NCBI RefSeq assembly: GCF_002902365.1
Contig: NZ_PPQC01000014.1
Span: forward strand, 122,341-186,340
Direction: 5' to 3'
DNA length: 64,000 nt
DNA from: Staphylococcus cohnii subsp. cohnii
Lineage (GTDB): Bacteria > Bacillota > Bacilli > Staphylococcales > Staphylococcaceae
Below the pieces are notes generated by a model. That model was not told where the DNA came from. It made no database searches and saw only the letters and a list, made by a program, of their open reading frames with translations. Both the position numbers and the translations under genes were made by a program. Position 1 is the first letter of the stretch. The number at the start of each line of letters is the position of its first letter. This document shows, piece by piece, positions 48,580-57,277 of this stretch.

Positions 48580-48630
48580 GGGGGCGGGAATTTGATATCA
48601 AATACCATATTTGATTTCTATCCCGTCCCA
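48580..48630 (+). terminator. Terminator-like hairpin after the met operon
   Basis: GGGGGCGGGAA...TCAAATA pairs with TATTTGA...TCCCGTCCCA (several bulges), followed by CTTTTAT. It is one of the GGGACGGGA-type intergenic hairpins common in staphylococci. It stands about 240 bases past the last met-region gene. Confidence 0.6.
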
Positions 48631-48676
48631 CTTTTATGGAATAAATACATAGGTCATAAGTTGGATTTTTGACAGA

Positions 48677-48691
48677 TGATAATCTCTATCA
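48677..48691 (+). promoter_or_regulatory. Fur-like box upstream of the CysJ paralogue
   Basis: TGATAATCTCTATCA matches the 7-1-7 Fur consensus TGATAAT-N-ATTATCA at 12 of 14 positions. It overlaps a TTGACA hexamer and lies about 110 bases before the gene start. PerR or Zur boxes are similar, so the metal or stress signal is not decided. Confidence 0.45.
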
Positions 48692-48800
48692 TTTAAAAAA
48701 ATAAAATCAATGTTATACTTCAATTAAATTCTATTATATAAATAGCGTGTTATTGTTCATGCTTTACTATAAATTTTTAATACAATACGAGGTGACCTTT

Positions 48801-50702
48801 TTGGAATTAAATAGAACAAATTCCCCTTTTGATGAAAATCAATTGGAACTTATACAACAACTTATGCCAACACTGTCATCAAATCAACAGTCTTGGTTAA
48901 GCGGCTATTTGCTTAATGCTTCTACAGATGAAGGTGACCCAATACAATATACTGATCATCCTGAACCATCTGAGCACTCAAACACAGCAGCTGAATCAAC
49001 ATCATCCATTCACACAACTACTACTGAAGCAACAACAGAAGATACGACACATTCGACAATATCTACAGATGAACCCATAGAAGTAAACATTTTATTTGGT
49101 ACAGAAACAGGCAACGCTGAAGAAATTGCTGATGAATTTGAAACGAAATTAAAAGAACATGATTTTACAGTTCACACGTGGGAAATGGATGACTTTCCTC
49201 AAGAGGACTTATCGAAAGTTAACCATGTGTTTATCATTACATCAACGCATGGCGTAGGTGAACCTCCGATTAATGCGTTAGATTTTTATGACTACCTGCA
49301 TAGTGATGAGGCACCAGATTTAAGTCATTTAAACTTCTCAGTACTCGCGTTAGGTGATCAAGATTACCCTGATTTCTGCCAAGCAGGTAAAGATTTCGAC
49401 AAAATCTTAGGTGATTTAGGCGGTCATCGTTTAGCTGATCGTGTTGAATGTGACTTTGATTTTGAAGAAGTATCTGAGCAATGGATTATTGACATGCTTG
49501 AACTTTTGTCTCAAATGTCTCCCGGTAGTCAAAACAATGAACCCAAAGATGAAGATGTTGTTGTCGAAGAACCACAAGCAGCTTATTCAAAAACACATCC
49601 ATTTTATGCTGAAATCATCAAAAATAGTGCGTTAACTGAACCAACTGCTACCCGTGAAGTCAGACATCTTGAATTATCTTTAGAGGGATATGGCGAAGCC
49701 TATGAACCTGGAGACAGTTTAGTAATTATCCCTAAAAACAATCCAGAACTTGTAGCAGAAGTGATCAATACATTGGGTTGGGATAGCACAACAACAATAG
49801 ATATAGACAATAGCGGCAATAGAGCTACTATACAGGATGCACTTACAAATGAGTTTGAAATTGCTAAATTAACACCATCTATATTAAATAATGCAGCTAC
49901 ATTATTTGGAAATCCTATGCTAAATGCAAATGTACAAAACAAGGAATGGGTACAAGATTATATTTATGGCAGAGATTTCATCGATTTAATTAAAGATTTT
50001 ACACCTGTCGCGCTGTCACCTGATATGCTAAAAGACTTATTAAGAAAACTGCCACCTAGAGAATACTCCATTGCCAGTAGCAATCAAGTAAACCCACATA
50101 CCGTCCATATCACTGTACGCGTTGTTAAATATGAAGCACATCATCGTGAACGCCATGGCGTATGCTCTGTACAACTTGCAGATCGTACACAATTAGGTGA
50201 TAAATTACCTGTTTATCTTAAAAAGAATCCAAATTTTAAATTCCCTTATGATGAGCAAACACCAGTCATTATGATTGGCGCAGGTACTGGCATTGCACCT
50301 TACAGAGCATACCTCCAACAAAGAGAGCATTTAGGTCTGAAAGGTAACCAATGGCTCATATTTGGCAATCAAAATGTTGATGCAGATTTCCTATATCGTA
50401 AAGATTTAGAGTCATGGCTTGATCAAGGCGTGCTGAGCAAACTAGATTTAGCATTTTCAAGAGATACAGAAAATAAAATCTATGTTCAACACCGAATTGA
50501 AGAAAATGGGGCAGATTTTTATCAATGGCTAACAAACGGTGCAACCATTTATCTTTGTGGTGACAAAGAAGAGATGGCAAAAGGTGTACACCAATCCTTT
50601 GTCAATGTACTCATTCAGCACGGTAACTTTAATCAGGCACAAGCAGAAGATTATTTAACAGAACTAATTAAAAATCAAAGATATCAACGTGATGTTTATT
50701 AA
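48801..50702 (+). CDS. Second sulfite reductase-type flavoprotein (CysJ paralogue)
   Basis: This 633-residue diflavin reductase is closely related to CysJ at 33137. It has a conserved leader (residues 1-40), a Thr/Ser/Glu-rich low-complexity linker (41-92) absent from CysJ, then flavodoxin (TETGNA at 101-106), FAD (PREYSIASS) and NADPH (GAGTGIAPYRAY) domains and the same RYQRDVY end. The start is TTG 48801 behind GAGGTGA. No hemoprotein partner gene is adjacent, so it could back up CysJ or reduce another acceptor. A Fur-like box upstream hints at iron or oxidative-stress control. Its own terminator follows. Confidence 0.88.
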   Translation: MELNRTNSPFDENQLELIQQLMPTLSSNQQSWLSGYLLNASTDEGDPIQYTDHPEPSEHSNTAAESTSSIHTTTTEATTEDTTHSTISTDEPIEVNILFGTETGNAEEIADEFETKLKEHDFTVHTWEMDDFPQEDLSKVNHVFIITSTHGVGEPPINALDFYDYLHSDEAPDLSHLNFSVLALGDQDYPDFCQAGKDFDKILGDLGGHRLADRVECDFDFEEVSEQWIIDMLELLSQMSPGSQNNEPKDEDVVVEEPQAAYSKTHPFYAEIIKNSALTEPTATREVRHLELSLEGYGEAYEPGDSLVIIPKNNPELVAEVINTLGWDSTTTIDIDNSGNRATIQDALTNEFEIAKLTPSILNNAATLFGNPMLNANVQNKEWVQDYIYGRDFIDLIKDFTPVALSPDMLKDLLRKLPPREYSIASSNQVNPHTVHITVRVVKYEAHHRERHGVCSVQLADRTQLGDKLPVYLKKNPNFKFPYDEQTPVIMIGAGTGIAPYRAYLQQREHLGLKGNQWLIFGNQNVDADFLYRKDLESWLDQGVLSKLDLAFSRDTENKIYVQHRIEENGADFYQWLTNGATIYLCGDKEEMAKGVHQSFVNVLIQHGNFNQAQAEDYLTELIKNQRYQRDVY

Positions 50703-50749
50703 TAGTTGAGCCAATCACTGCATCATCATTACATTGATATTAATCCTAC

Positions 50750-50797
50750 AACCACCTCAGCGATTACTTTACAGTTAATCGTATTGAGGTGGTTTTT
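50750..50797 (+). terminator. Terminator of the CysJ paralogue gene
   Basis: AACCACCTCA and TGAGGTGGTT, with an inner CGATTA/TTAATCG stem, form a strong hairpin followed by TTTTT, 48 bases past the stop. Confidence 0.9.
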
Positions 50798-50916
50798 ATT
50801 GCTAAATATACCGTTAAATATACCATTTAGCATATGATTAAGACCACTTATCCATTTAGTATGGTAACCCAGACATATATTTGTTTTACTTATCATAAGA
50901 AGGAGGCGAACTGAGC

Positions 50917-51357
50917 ATGGATGTGAAAGTAATTTATAATCAAAATTTAGACAACAATCAAATCATCATTGAAGTAAATGAGCACACTGAACACGTGAAT
51001 GACATCGTTAACTATATTAACAAACTATCTAAAACAAAATTATTTCCCGGAAAATATAAAGGAGAAACACACTTTATAAAACAAGAAGACATTATTTCAT
51101 TTCGTATAGAAAATAAAATCTTAACTATGATTACTGTAGATAAACAATTCACCATGAATCAACGACTATATGAAATCAAATCTTAACTCAACACCTATTT
51201 TTTACAAATTTCTAAATCTGAAATAATCAATATTAATTATATTGACTATTTGAAACTCAATAAAAATGGCACAATTGAAGTTCGTTTTACTAATAATGAT
51301 TTCACTTATTCATCAAGAAGGTACTTGCCATTAATCAAGGAGGCATTAAAATTATGA
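50917..51357 (+). pseudogene. LytTR DNA-binding domain regulator interrupted by an in-frame TAA
   Basis: The frame starting at ATG 50917 (ribosome site AAGGAGG) codes 89 residues of a LytTR-type regulator and stops at TAA 51184-51186. The same frame then continues without a gap for 56 more codons (LNTYFLQISKSEIINI ... RRYLPLIKEALKL) and ends at TGA 51355, overlapping the next gene's ATG. The continuation is the conserved second half of the LytTR domain, so a full protein of about 146 residues was split by a single nonsense codon. The neighbouring DUF3021 gene is the usual partner of this regulator type. The truncated product would lack half the DNA-binding fold. Confidence 0.85.
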
Positions 51358-51824
51358 AACGTTTATTACACGGCGCAATCACAGGTATTGCTATTGGAGT
51401 TATAATTTCGTTATTGTTTTCAACTATTTTTTCACATAATTCATTTCATCCAGTCTCCCCTGTCTCAACAATGGGCCATTTATACTTTCAATATTTAAGT
51501 GAATTACAAACGATGTTTATCGCAGTTACCATCTGGGCATTAATTGGTATTACATTCAGTTTTGGGGCACTCATATTTTCAAATTCCAGAAAATCTTTAT
51601 TATTTAAAACTTCACTTCACTTTATCTTAATGTTTATCATCATGCTCCCTTTAGCAATTCTAGCGGGATGGTTTCCACTTAAAGTTTCAGCTTTATTATC
51701 TTTTGTCGTCATCTATACCATTGTCTATTTTATCATTTGGTCAATAGAAACGAAGCGTAACCAACAAGATATCAATGAGATTAACGCTATGCTTTCAAAA
51801 AGGAAGGATGAAAAACATGAATAA
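51354..51824 (+). CDS. DUF3021 family membrane protein
   Basis: This 156-residue protein has four transmembrane helices (starting near residues 8, 52, 84 and 110) and a charged C-terminal tail, as in DUF3021. In Firmicutes these genes sit directly behind small LytTR regulators and are thought to act as their membrane antagonists or sensors. The ATG overlaps the stop of the LytTR frame (ATGA), and CAAGGAGG lies inside that gene, so translation may now be reduced because ribosomes stop early upstream. It overlaps the DUF4188 gene by eight bases. Confidence 0.85.
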   Translation: MKRLLHGAITGIAIGVIISLLFSTIFSHNSFHPVSPVSTMGHLYFQYLSELQTMFIAVTIWALIGITFSFGALIFSNSRKSLLFKTSLHFILMFIIMLPLAILAGWFPLKVSALLSFVVIYTIVYFIIWSIETKRNQQDINEINAMLSKRKDEKHE

Positions 51825-52281
51825 AGGTAGATACACTGTAATACCCAATGCATCGGTCACAGTTTTTCTAATAGGGCTTCATATAAACAAATGGCATAAA
51901 ATTCATAAATGGTTACCTGTACTCTTTGCTATGCCACCTATGCTCAGAGAATTATCAAAAGACCAAACACTGGGTTGTTTATCTTTTGAAATGCTATTTA
52001 AATATCGTGGTGTGATGATTGTTCAATATTGGGAATCTAATGAAAAATTACTTTCATATTCAAAAATGCCTGTGCATTTAAAAGCGTTGCGGCGATTTAT
52101 GAAAGAACTTAAGCATAATGATGCTGTAGGTTTTTATCATGAGACTTATAATGTCAATGCGAACCAATATGAAAATATTTATATAAACATGCCAGCTTTT
52201 GGTTTAGGAAAAGCACGTAAAAGTGAAAAAGTAAGCAAAGCTACGCATACTGCTAAACAACGCTTACGTACACAAACCTAA
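51817..52281 (+). CDS. DUF4188 domain-containing protein
   Basis: This 154-residue protein matches the DUF4188 family, which has a dimeric alpha/beta-barrel fold related to small monooxygenases. It has GLHINKWHKIHKWLPVLFAM and MIVQYWESNEKLLSYSK, with histidines and tryptophans at the expected sites. I start at ATG 51817 behind AAGGAAGGATG; the frame extends to 51775 only inside the upstream gene. It is the last gene of the LytTR-DUF3021-DUF4188 unit. A heme-dependent or cofactor-free oxygenase role is conceivable but unproven. Confidence 0.8.
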   Translation: MNKGRYTVIPNASVTVFLIGLHINKWHKIHKWLPVLFAMPPMLRELSKDQTLGCLSFEMLFKYRGVMIVQYWESNEKLLSYSKMPVHLKALRRFMKELKHNDAVGFYHETYNVNANQYENIYINMPAFGLGKARKSEKVSKATHTAKQRLRTQT

Positions 52282-52354
52282 CCTACCAATACTTATCAAG
52301 TCTTATCGCTATAGATGTGATAAGTATATGTTAAAATAATTTTTTGGCATAGAA

Positions 52355-52403
52355 ATGCTCCCTCCAAGTTCCATTTTTTTAAATGTCACTTTGAAGGGAG
52401 CAT
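52355..52403 (-). terminator. Hairpin between the DUF4188 gene and fadA
   Basis: ATGCTCCCTCCAA pairs with TTGAAGGGAGCAT (12 of 13 positions, loop 23). T runs are short on both sides. It lies between convergent genes, so it probably serves both. Confidence 0.6.
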
Positions 52404-52477
52404 ATTAATTGTCCTAGACGCATTCCTAACAAAATATTAATATTTCAGAGTTTTATCACTACTTAATCATTAAATTA

Positions 52478-53662
52478 TTACCTTACATATTCAAAGATAC
52501 CTGCAGCACCCATACCAACACCGATACACATGGTAACCATGCCATATTGTGTATCGGGGCGTTTTTTCATTTCTGAAAGTAATCTGCCGACTAACATCGC
52601 ACCCGTAGCACCCAATGGATGACCTAAGGCAATTGCGCCGCCGTTAACATTGGTTTTTTGAGTATCTAAACCTGTCTCTCTCATTGAAGCGATTGTTTGA
52701 GATGCAAAAGCTTCATTCAACTCTACTAAATCAATATCATCTACATTCAAGTTTGCTTGTTTTAACACTTCAGGAATTGCATAGGCAGGTCCAATACCCA
52801 TCAATTTAGGATCTACCCCAACTGCTTTAAAGCCTACGAATCTTGCAATCGGTTCTACACCTAATTCCTTCACCTTTTCTCCTGACATGACGACTACAAA
52901 ACCTGAGCCGTCAGTCAAAGGTGCCGAGGAGCCTGCAGTCACTGTGCCGTCAGCCTTAAAAACAGTGGATAATTTAGATAATGCTTCTTGATTCGTATCT
53001 GGTCTAATCAATTCATCATCTTTAAATACTTTTTGCGACACGATTGGACCATTTTCATTATAATCTACTTTATTCACTTCAATCGGAATAATTTCATCTT
53101 CAAATTTACCTTCTGCTTGTGCTTTAGCAGCACGAGCATGACTTTGTACTGCATAGGCATCTTGATCTTCTCTAGAAACCTTATAAGTGTCAGCAACCAT
53201 TTCTGCAGTTAAACCCATCGGATAAGAAACACCAGAATCTTCGTCTTGCAGAATTGGGTTATTGGTCGGTTCATTGCCTCCCATCGGTACTGCACTCATA
53301 AGTTCAATACCTCCGGCAACAAGAATGTCCGCTTGATCTGCTTTAATTTGATTTGCTGCATGTGCAATCGTTTGTAAGCCTGAAGAACAATAACGATTGA
53401 CTGTTTGACCTGGTACTTCATTTGGCATTCCTGCTAATAAAGCAATCGTTCTAGCAATATTTTGCCCTTGCAAGCCTTCTGGAAATGAATTCCCAACAAT
53501 GACATCTTCAACCATATTAGGTTCAAACGAACCCCCAACTCTTTCTAAAACACCTTTTAATACTTTTGCAGCAACTTCATCGGGTCTTTCATGAGTCATT
53601 GCACCATTTTTTGCCTTACCCGCTGCTGATCGTCCATAAGCTACTATATATGCATCTCGCAT
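52478..53662 (-). CDS. fadA: Acetyl-CoA acyltransferase (3-ketoacyl-CoA thiolase)
   Basis: This 394-residue thiolase has the nucleophilic cysteine in NRYCSSGLQT (about residue 92), the NGGAIALGHPLGATGA histidine motif and the C-terminal CIGVGMGAA cysteine. It cleaves 3-ketoacyl-CoA with CoA to give acetyl-CoA and a shortened acyl-CoA. It is the last gene of the fadXDEBA operon, 34 bases after fadB. Biosynthetic acetoacetyl-CoA thiolases are similar, but the operon sets the role. Confidence 0.93.
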   Translation of the reverse strand: MRDAYIVAYGRSAAGKAKNGAMTHERPDEVAAKVLKGVLERVGGSFEPNMVEDVIVGNSFPEGLQGQNIARTIALLAGMPNEVPGQTVNRYCSSGLQTIAHAANQIKADQADILVAGGIELMSAVPMGGNEPTNNPILQDEDSGVSYPMGLTAEMVADTYKVSREDQDAYAVQSHARAAKAQAEGKFEDEIIPIEVNKVDYNENGPIVSQKVFKDDELIRPDTNQEALSKLSTVFKADGTVTAGSSAPLTDGSGFVVVMSGEKVKELGVEPIARFVGFKAVGVDPKLMGIGPAYAIPEVLKQANLNVDDIDLVELNEAFASQTIASMRETGLDTQKTNVNGGAIALGHPLGATGAMLVGRLLSEMKKRPDTQYGMVTMCIGVGMGAAGIFEYVR

Positions 53663-53696
53663 TTAGTTTCACCCTTTCTTCTATAATGTTCGATTA

Positions 53697-55952
53697 TTAG
53701 TTGCGTAGTGGTTTTCCTTTTTCTAACATGTGAGAAATTCTATCGTATGTTTTTTTATTTTGAAGTAACTCTAAAAATCTTTCTTTTTCAAGTTTTTGTA
53801 AATATCTTTGATTTACATAGGTGTTACGTGGAACATCTCCACCACTCAGTACTTCTGCAACTTTCAATGTTATTTCATAATCGTAATCACTAATAAAGTG
53901 ACCTACACGCTGTGCATCTAATTGACCTTCTGCTAAGGCTTTAAAGTCTCGACCTAAAGCGATATATTGAGATTTTGGAAGTGGTACATAATTCGCTTCT
54001 GATTCATAGCGCGCACGTTTCAATGCAACTTCAATACGTCTTTCCGTATTTAAAATAACTGTATCTGTTTCTTTTAAATAGCCATATCTCTTAGCTTCAT
54101 AAGCGTTTGTAGATACTTTTGCTAAACCAATCTGCATTAAAATATTAGTAATAGACGCTTGTTTATCATCATTTTTATGGTTAGTACGCATAATGCGATC
54201 CGTGAGTTCTGCGAGTCCGCCACCTGCTGGCAATAAACCTACACCTGTTTCTACAAGACCAATGTAAGACTCACTTGCCGCTACAACAATTGGTGAATGT
54301 AGTACGAGTTCGCAACCACCGCCTAATGCACGTCCTTGAACAGCTGTTACAACAGGTTTCAGTGAATGTTTTAGTCTCGCAAATACATGGTGTAATTGTT
54401 CGACCGCTTCACCTACTTCAGAAACTACTTTGCCATCTTCATGTGCTTTCTTCATTTGATATAAATTAGCACCTACACTAAAGTTGTTACCGCCTGCGTA
54501 AATCACCATGCTCGTAAAGTCTTCATTTTCAAGCTTATCAATCGCTTCTAATAAATCGGATAAAAAGCTATTTGAAATGACATTATTTTTACTTTGTAAT
54601 TTTAATAATAGTTGATCTTTATTCGCGATAGATAAATTAGAATCCGATCTATCCCACAACTCTGAATCGATATAAGCTGCTACTGGTGTTACGCGTTCAA
54701 TAGATTCACCTTCAGCATAAAACGCTTCATTGCGTTGCTCAATCCAATCTGGTAATTGACCTAATTCTTCTTTCATACGAGATTTAACACGTTCATATCC
54801 CATTAAATCCCATAATTGGAATGGTCCTAATTTCCAGTTAAAGCCCCAAACTAATGCGCGATCAATATCTTTAAAATCTTCCGCAGCTTTTGGTACATTC
54901 ACTGCTGAATAGTAGAAATTATTTCGCAATGTTTCCCATAAGAATAAGCCCGCCTCATCTTGCGCATTAAAGATAACATCTAAATTTGAGGCAAGATCTT
55001 TACTAAAGCGACCTAAAATTTCTAATTGTGGTTGTTTAGGTTCAACATAGTCATTTTGCTTATCATCATAAACATAACGCTGTTTATTTACTTTTTTATA
55101 AAACCCTTGTTTTGTTTTATTACCTAATGCACCATTTTTTGCTAATTTTTCAGAAAGTGCTACATCCTTGAAGAATGGTTGCTCTTCTGGAATTTTTTGT
55201 AATCCTTTGATCACGGCCATAGCAATATCTAATCCTACTAAATCAGATAGCCCATATGTGCCCATTTTAGGTCGGCCAATACTGCGACCTGTTAATGCGT
55301 CAACGTCAGTAATAGAGAAACCTTGTTGTTCTGCTCGATACATAATATCATTCATTGTTTGTGTGCCGACTCTATTAGCAACAAATCCAGGTACATCATT
55401 TGCTACAATTACACCTTTACCTAATACATCTTCTGCAAAAGCTTGTACCCGTTTGACAACCTCTGAATGCGTTTGTTTATTTGGGATAACTTCCACTAAT
55501 TTCATTATTCTTGGTGGATTGAAGAAGTGCATACCGAAAAATCTTTCTTTATCACTATCGTCAAATACCTCTGCAATTGCTTCAATTGGAATACCTGAAG
55601 TATTTGTTGCAAACACTGCATCATCATTTGCTACTTTTTTAACTTGATCCCAAATTTGATGCTTTATGTCCACTTCTTCTTTAACTGCCTCAATATATAT
55701 ATCTGCATCATCATCTTGTAAATCTTCATTGAAATTACCATATGATAAGTTTGAGGCAAATGATAAATCAAACAGTTGTGGACGTTTAGGATTTGTTATT
55801 ACTTCATAAGCCTTTTTCGAGATTTTGTTTGGATCATTTTCATCAATGACAATATCCAATAATTTAACTTTTAAGCCTGCATTTACAAGTAGTGCAGCAA
55901 TTTGACTACCCATTGTTCCTGCACCTAGCACAGTTGCTTTTCTTATCGTCAT
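53697..55952 (-). CDS. fadB: 3-hydroxyacyl-CoA dehydrogenase / enoyl-CoA hydratase
   Basis: This protein of about 751 residues has an N-terminal NAD-binding dehydrogenase (VLGAGTMGSQIA, residues 7-18) with its helical domain (NRVGTQTMND), and a C-terminal crotonase domain (GRALGGGCELVLHSP, with the EFVxGG-like loop VETGVGLLPAGGG). This order is reversed compared with E. coli FadB and typical of Firmicute FadN-type proteins. It hydrates enoyl-CoA and oxidises the hydroxy product. I start at ATG 55952 behind GGAGGG; the frame reaches 55991 without support. Confidence 0.94.
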   Translation of the reverse strand: MTIRKATVLGAGTMGSQIAALLVNAGLKVKLLDIVIDENDPNKISKKAYEVITNPKRPQLFDLSFASNLSYGNFNEDLQDDDADIYIEAVKEEVDIKHQIWDQVKKVANDDAVFATNTSGIPIEAIAEVFDDSDKERFFGMHFFNPPRIMKLVEVIPNKQTHSEVVKRVQAFAEDVLGKGVIVANDVPGFVANRVGTQTMNDIMYRAEQQGFSITDVDALTGRSIGRPKMGTYGLSDLVGLDIAMAVIKGLQKIPEEQPFFKDVALSEKLAKNGALGNKTKQGFYKKVNKQRYVYDDKQNDYVEPKQPQLEILGRFSKDLASNLDVIFNAQDEAGLFLWETLRNNFYYSAVNVPKAAEDFKDIDRALVWGFNWKLGPFQLWDLMGYERVKSRMKEELGQLPDWIEQRNEAFYAEGESIERVTPVAAYIDSELWDRSDSNLSIANKDQLLLKLQSKNNVISNSFLSDLLEAIDKLENEDFTSMVIYAGGNNFSVGANLYQMKKAHEDGKVVSEVGEAVEQLHHVFARLKHSLKPVVTAVQGRALGGGCELVLHSPIVVAASESYIGLVETGVGLLPAGGGLAELTDRIMRTNHKNDDKQASITNILMQIGLAKVSTNAYEAKRYGYLKETDTVILNTERRIEVALKRARYESEANYVPLPKSQYIALGRDFKALAEGQLDAQRVGHFISDYDYEITLKVAEVLSGGDVPRNTYVNQRYLQKLEKERFLELLQNKKTYDRISHMLEKGKPLRN

Positions 55953-55997
55953 ACTAAACCCTCCAATTTTTTCATTAAACCAATTAAGCAAAAATTT

Positions 55998-57206
55998 TTA
56001 TATAAATGCGGAATCTCCTGTAATTGCTCTGCCGATAACCAGTGCGTTGACTTCGTGCGTACCTTCATATGTGTATATCGCTTCTGCATCCGCAAAGAAA
56101 CGAGCAATATCATACTCTCCAGCTAAGATTCCGTTACCACCATGAACACCACGACCCATAGCTACAGTCTCTCTTAATCTTAATGAATTCATCATTTTAG
56201 CTGTTGAAGTCGCTACTTCATCGTATTCACCGTTAGCTTGCATACGTGCGAGCTGTGCGCATGTAGCCATGGCTTGTGCTAAGTTTCCTTGCATCATTGC
56301 CAATTTTTCTTGAATGAGTTGGAATTTACTAATTTCTTTACCAAATTGTTTACGCTTTGTTACGTAATCTGTCGTTGCTTTCAATGCACCAGCCATTGCA
56401 CCTGTCGCCATATATGCAACACCTGCACGTGTTGAATATAAAACTTTCGCGATATCTTTAAAGCTATTGATATTTTGTAAACGTTGTTCCTCTTTGACGA
56501 CAACATTTTTCAAACGAATTTTTGCATTAGGTACGATTCTTAGTGCAATTTTATGTTCTAACAGTTCAATTTCTACACCTTCTTGACTTGGTTCAATAAT
56601 GAAGCCTTTAGGTTTTCCTGTTTCTACATCTACGGCATAAACTGGCATGACATCTGAAACATTTGCTCCACCAATCCATTTCTTTTCACCATTAATAATC
56701 CATTCATCGCCTTGACGTTTTGCAGTTGTTTCTAATCCACCTGCGACATCAGAGCCATGTTCTGGTTCCGTAAGTGCAAAGCAAGTACGTAATTCATGTG
56801 ATTGTAACTTTGGTAGGTAATATGCCTGTTGCTCTTTACTACCGCCAAACCAGAATGAATTATGTCCTAATCCTTGATGTACACCTAACAACGTTGCTAA
56901 AGATACATCAAATCTTGCAATCGTATATGACATGAAAAATTGGAACATTTGACTCGGTGTACGAGCGCCTTCACGTCCTTCAAACAGTAATGGATTATTA
57001 AAATAGTTAAGTTTCCCTAACTCGTCAAAATAATCTTCTGGCTCAGTGGCATTTAACCAATGTTCATTGACAGAATCACGATACTTTTCTTCTAACATGT
57101 CATTCAATTGTTTTAATAATTTAACTTCACCTTCCGTTAAATCTTTTCCAATACTTAAAATATCTTCTGGGTACAATGCTTTCAGTGTTTCTTCTTTTGT
57201 TGGCAT
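55998..57206 (-). CDS. fadE: Acyl-CoA dehydrogenase
   Basis: This 402-residue flavoprotein has the acyl-CoA dehydrogenase signatures CFALTEPEHGSDVAG and QFGKEISKFQ, and the catalytic glutamate in YEGTHEVNALVIGRAITG. The latter is typical of the glutaryl-CoA dehydrogenase-like subgroup. It introduces the first double bond in beta-oxidation and passes electrons to ETF. A catabolite-response site (57225-57238) lies 19 bases upstream of its start, between it and fadD, so catabolite control may also act inside the operon. Confidence 0.92.
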   Translation of the reverse strand: MPTKEETLKALYPEDILSIGKDLTEGEVKLLKQLNDMLEEKYRDSVNEHWLNATEPEDYFDELGKLNYFNNPLLFEGREGARTPSQMFQFFMSYTIARFDVSLATLLGVHQGLGHNSFWFGGSKEQQAYYLPKLQSHELRTCFALTEPEHGSDVAGGLETTAKRQGDEWIINGEKKWIGGANVSDVMPVYAVDVETGKPKGFIIEPSQEGVEIELLEHKIALRIVPNAKIRLKNVVVKEEQRLQNINSFKDIAKVLYSTRAGVAYMATGAMAGALKATTDYVTKRKQFGKEISKFQLIQEKLAMMQGNLAQAMATCAQLARMQANGEYDEVATSTAKMMNSLRLRETVAMGRGVHGGNGILAGEYDIARFFADAEAIYTYEGTHEVNALVIGRAITGDSAFI

Positions 57207-57224
57207 AATAAAACCTCCATTTTT

Positions 57225-57238
57225 TGATAGCGCTTACA
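57225..57238 (-). promoter_or_regulatory. CcpA site (cre) between fadD and fadE
   Basis: On the minus strand TGTAAGCGCTATCA fits the cre consensus TGWAANCGNTNWCA with only small deviation. Internal cre sites usually act as roadblocks to elongating polymerase or mark an internal promoter. Confidence 0.65.
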
Positions 57239-57277
57239 TTTATAGTAAAAAAATTTTGTGCTTTTCAGCATTTTATT

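Noticed and set aside
55168..55647. 159-codon plus-strand frame inside fadB
   Set aside because: It is antisense to conserved fadB sequence, rich in Ser/Thr/Cys as expected for a shadow frame, with no family resemblance.
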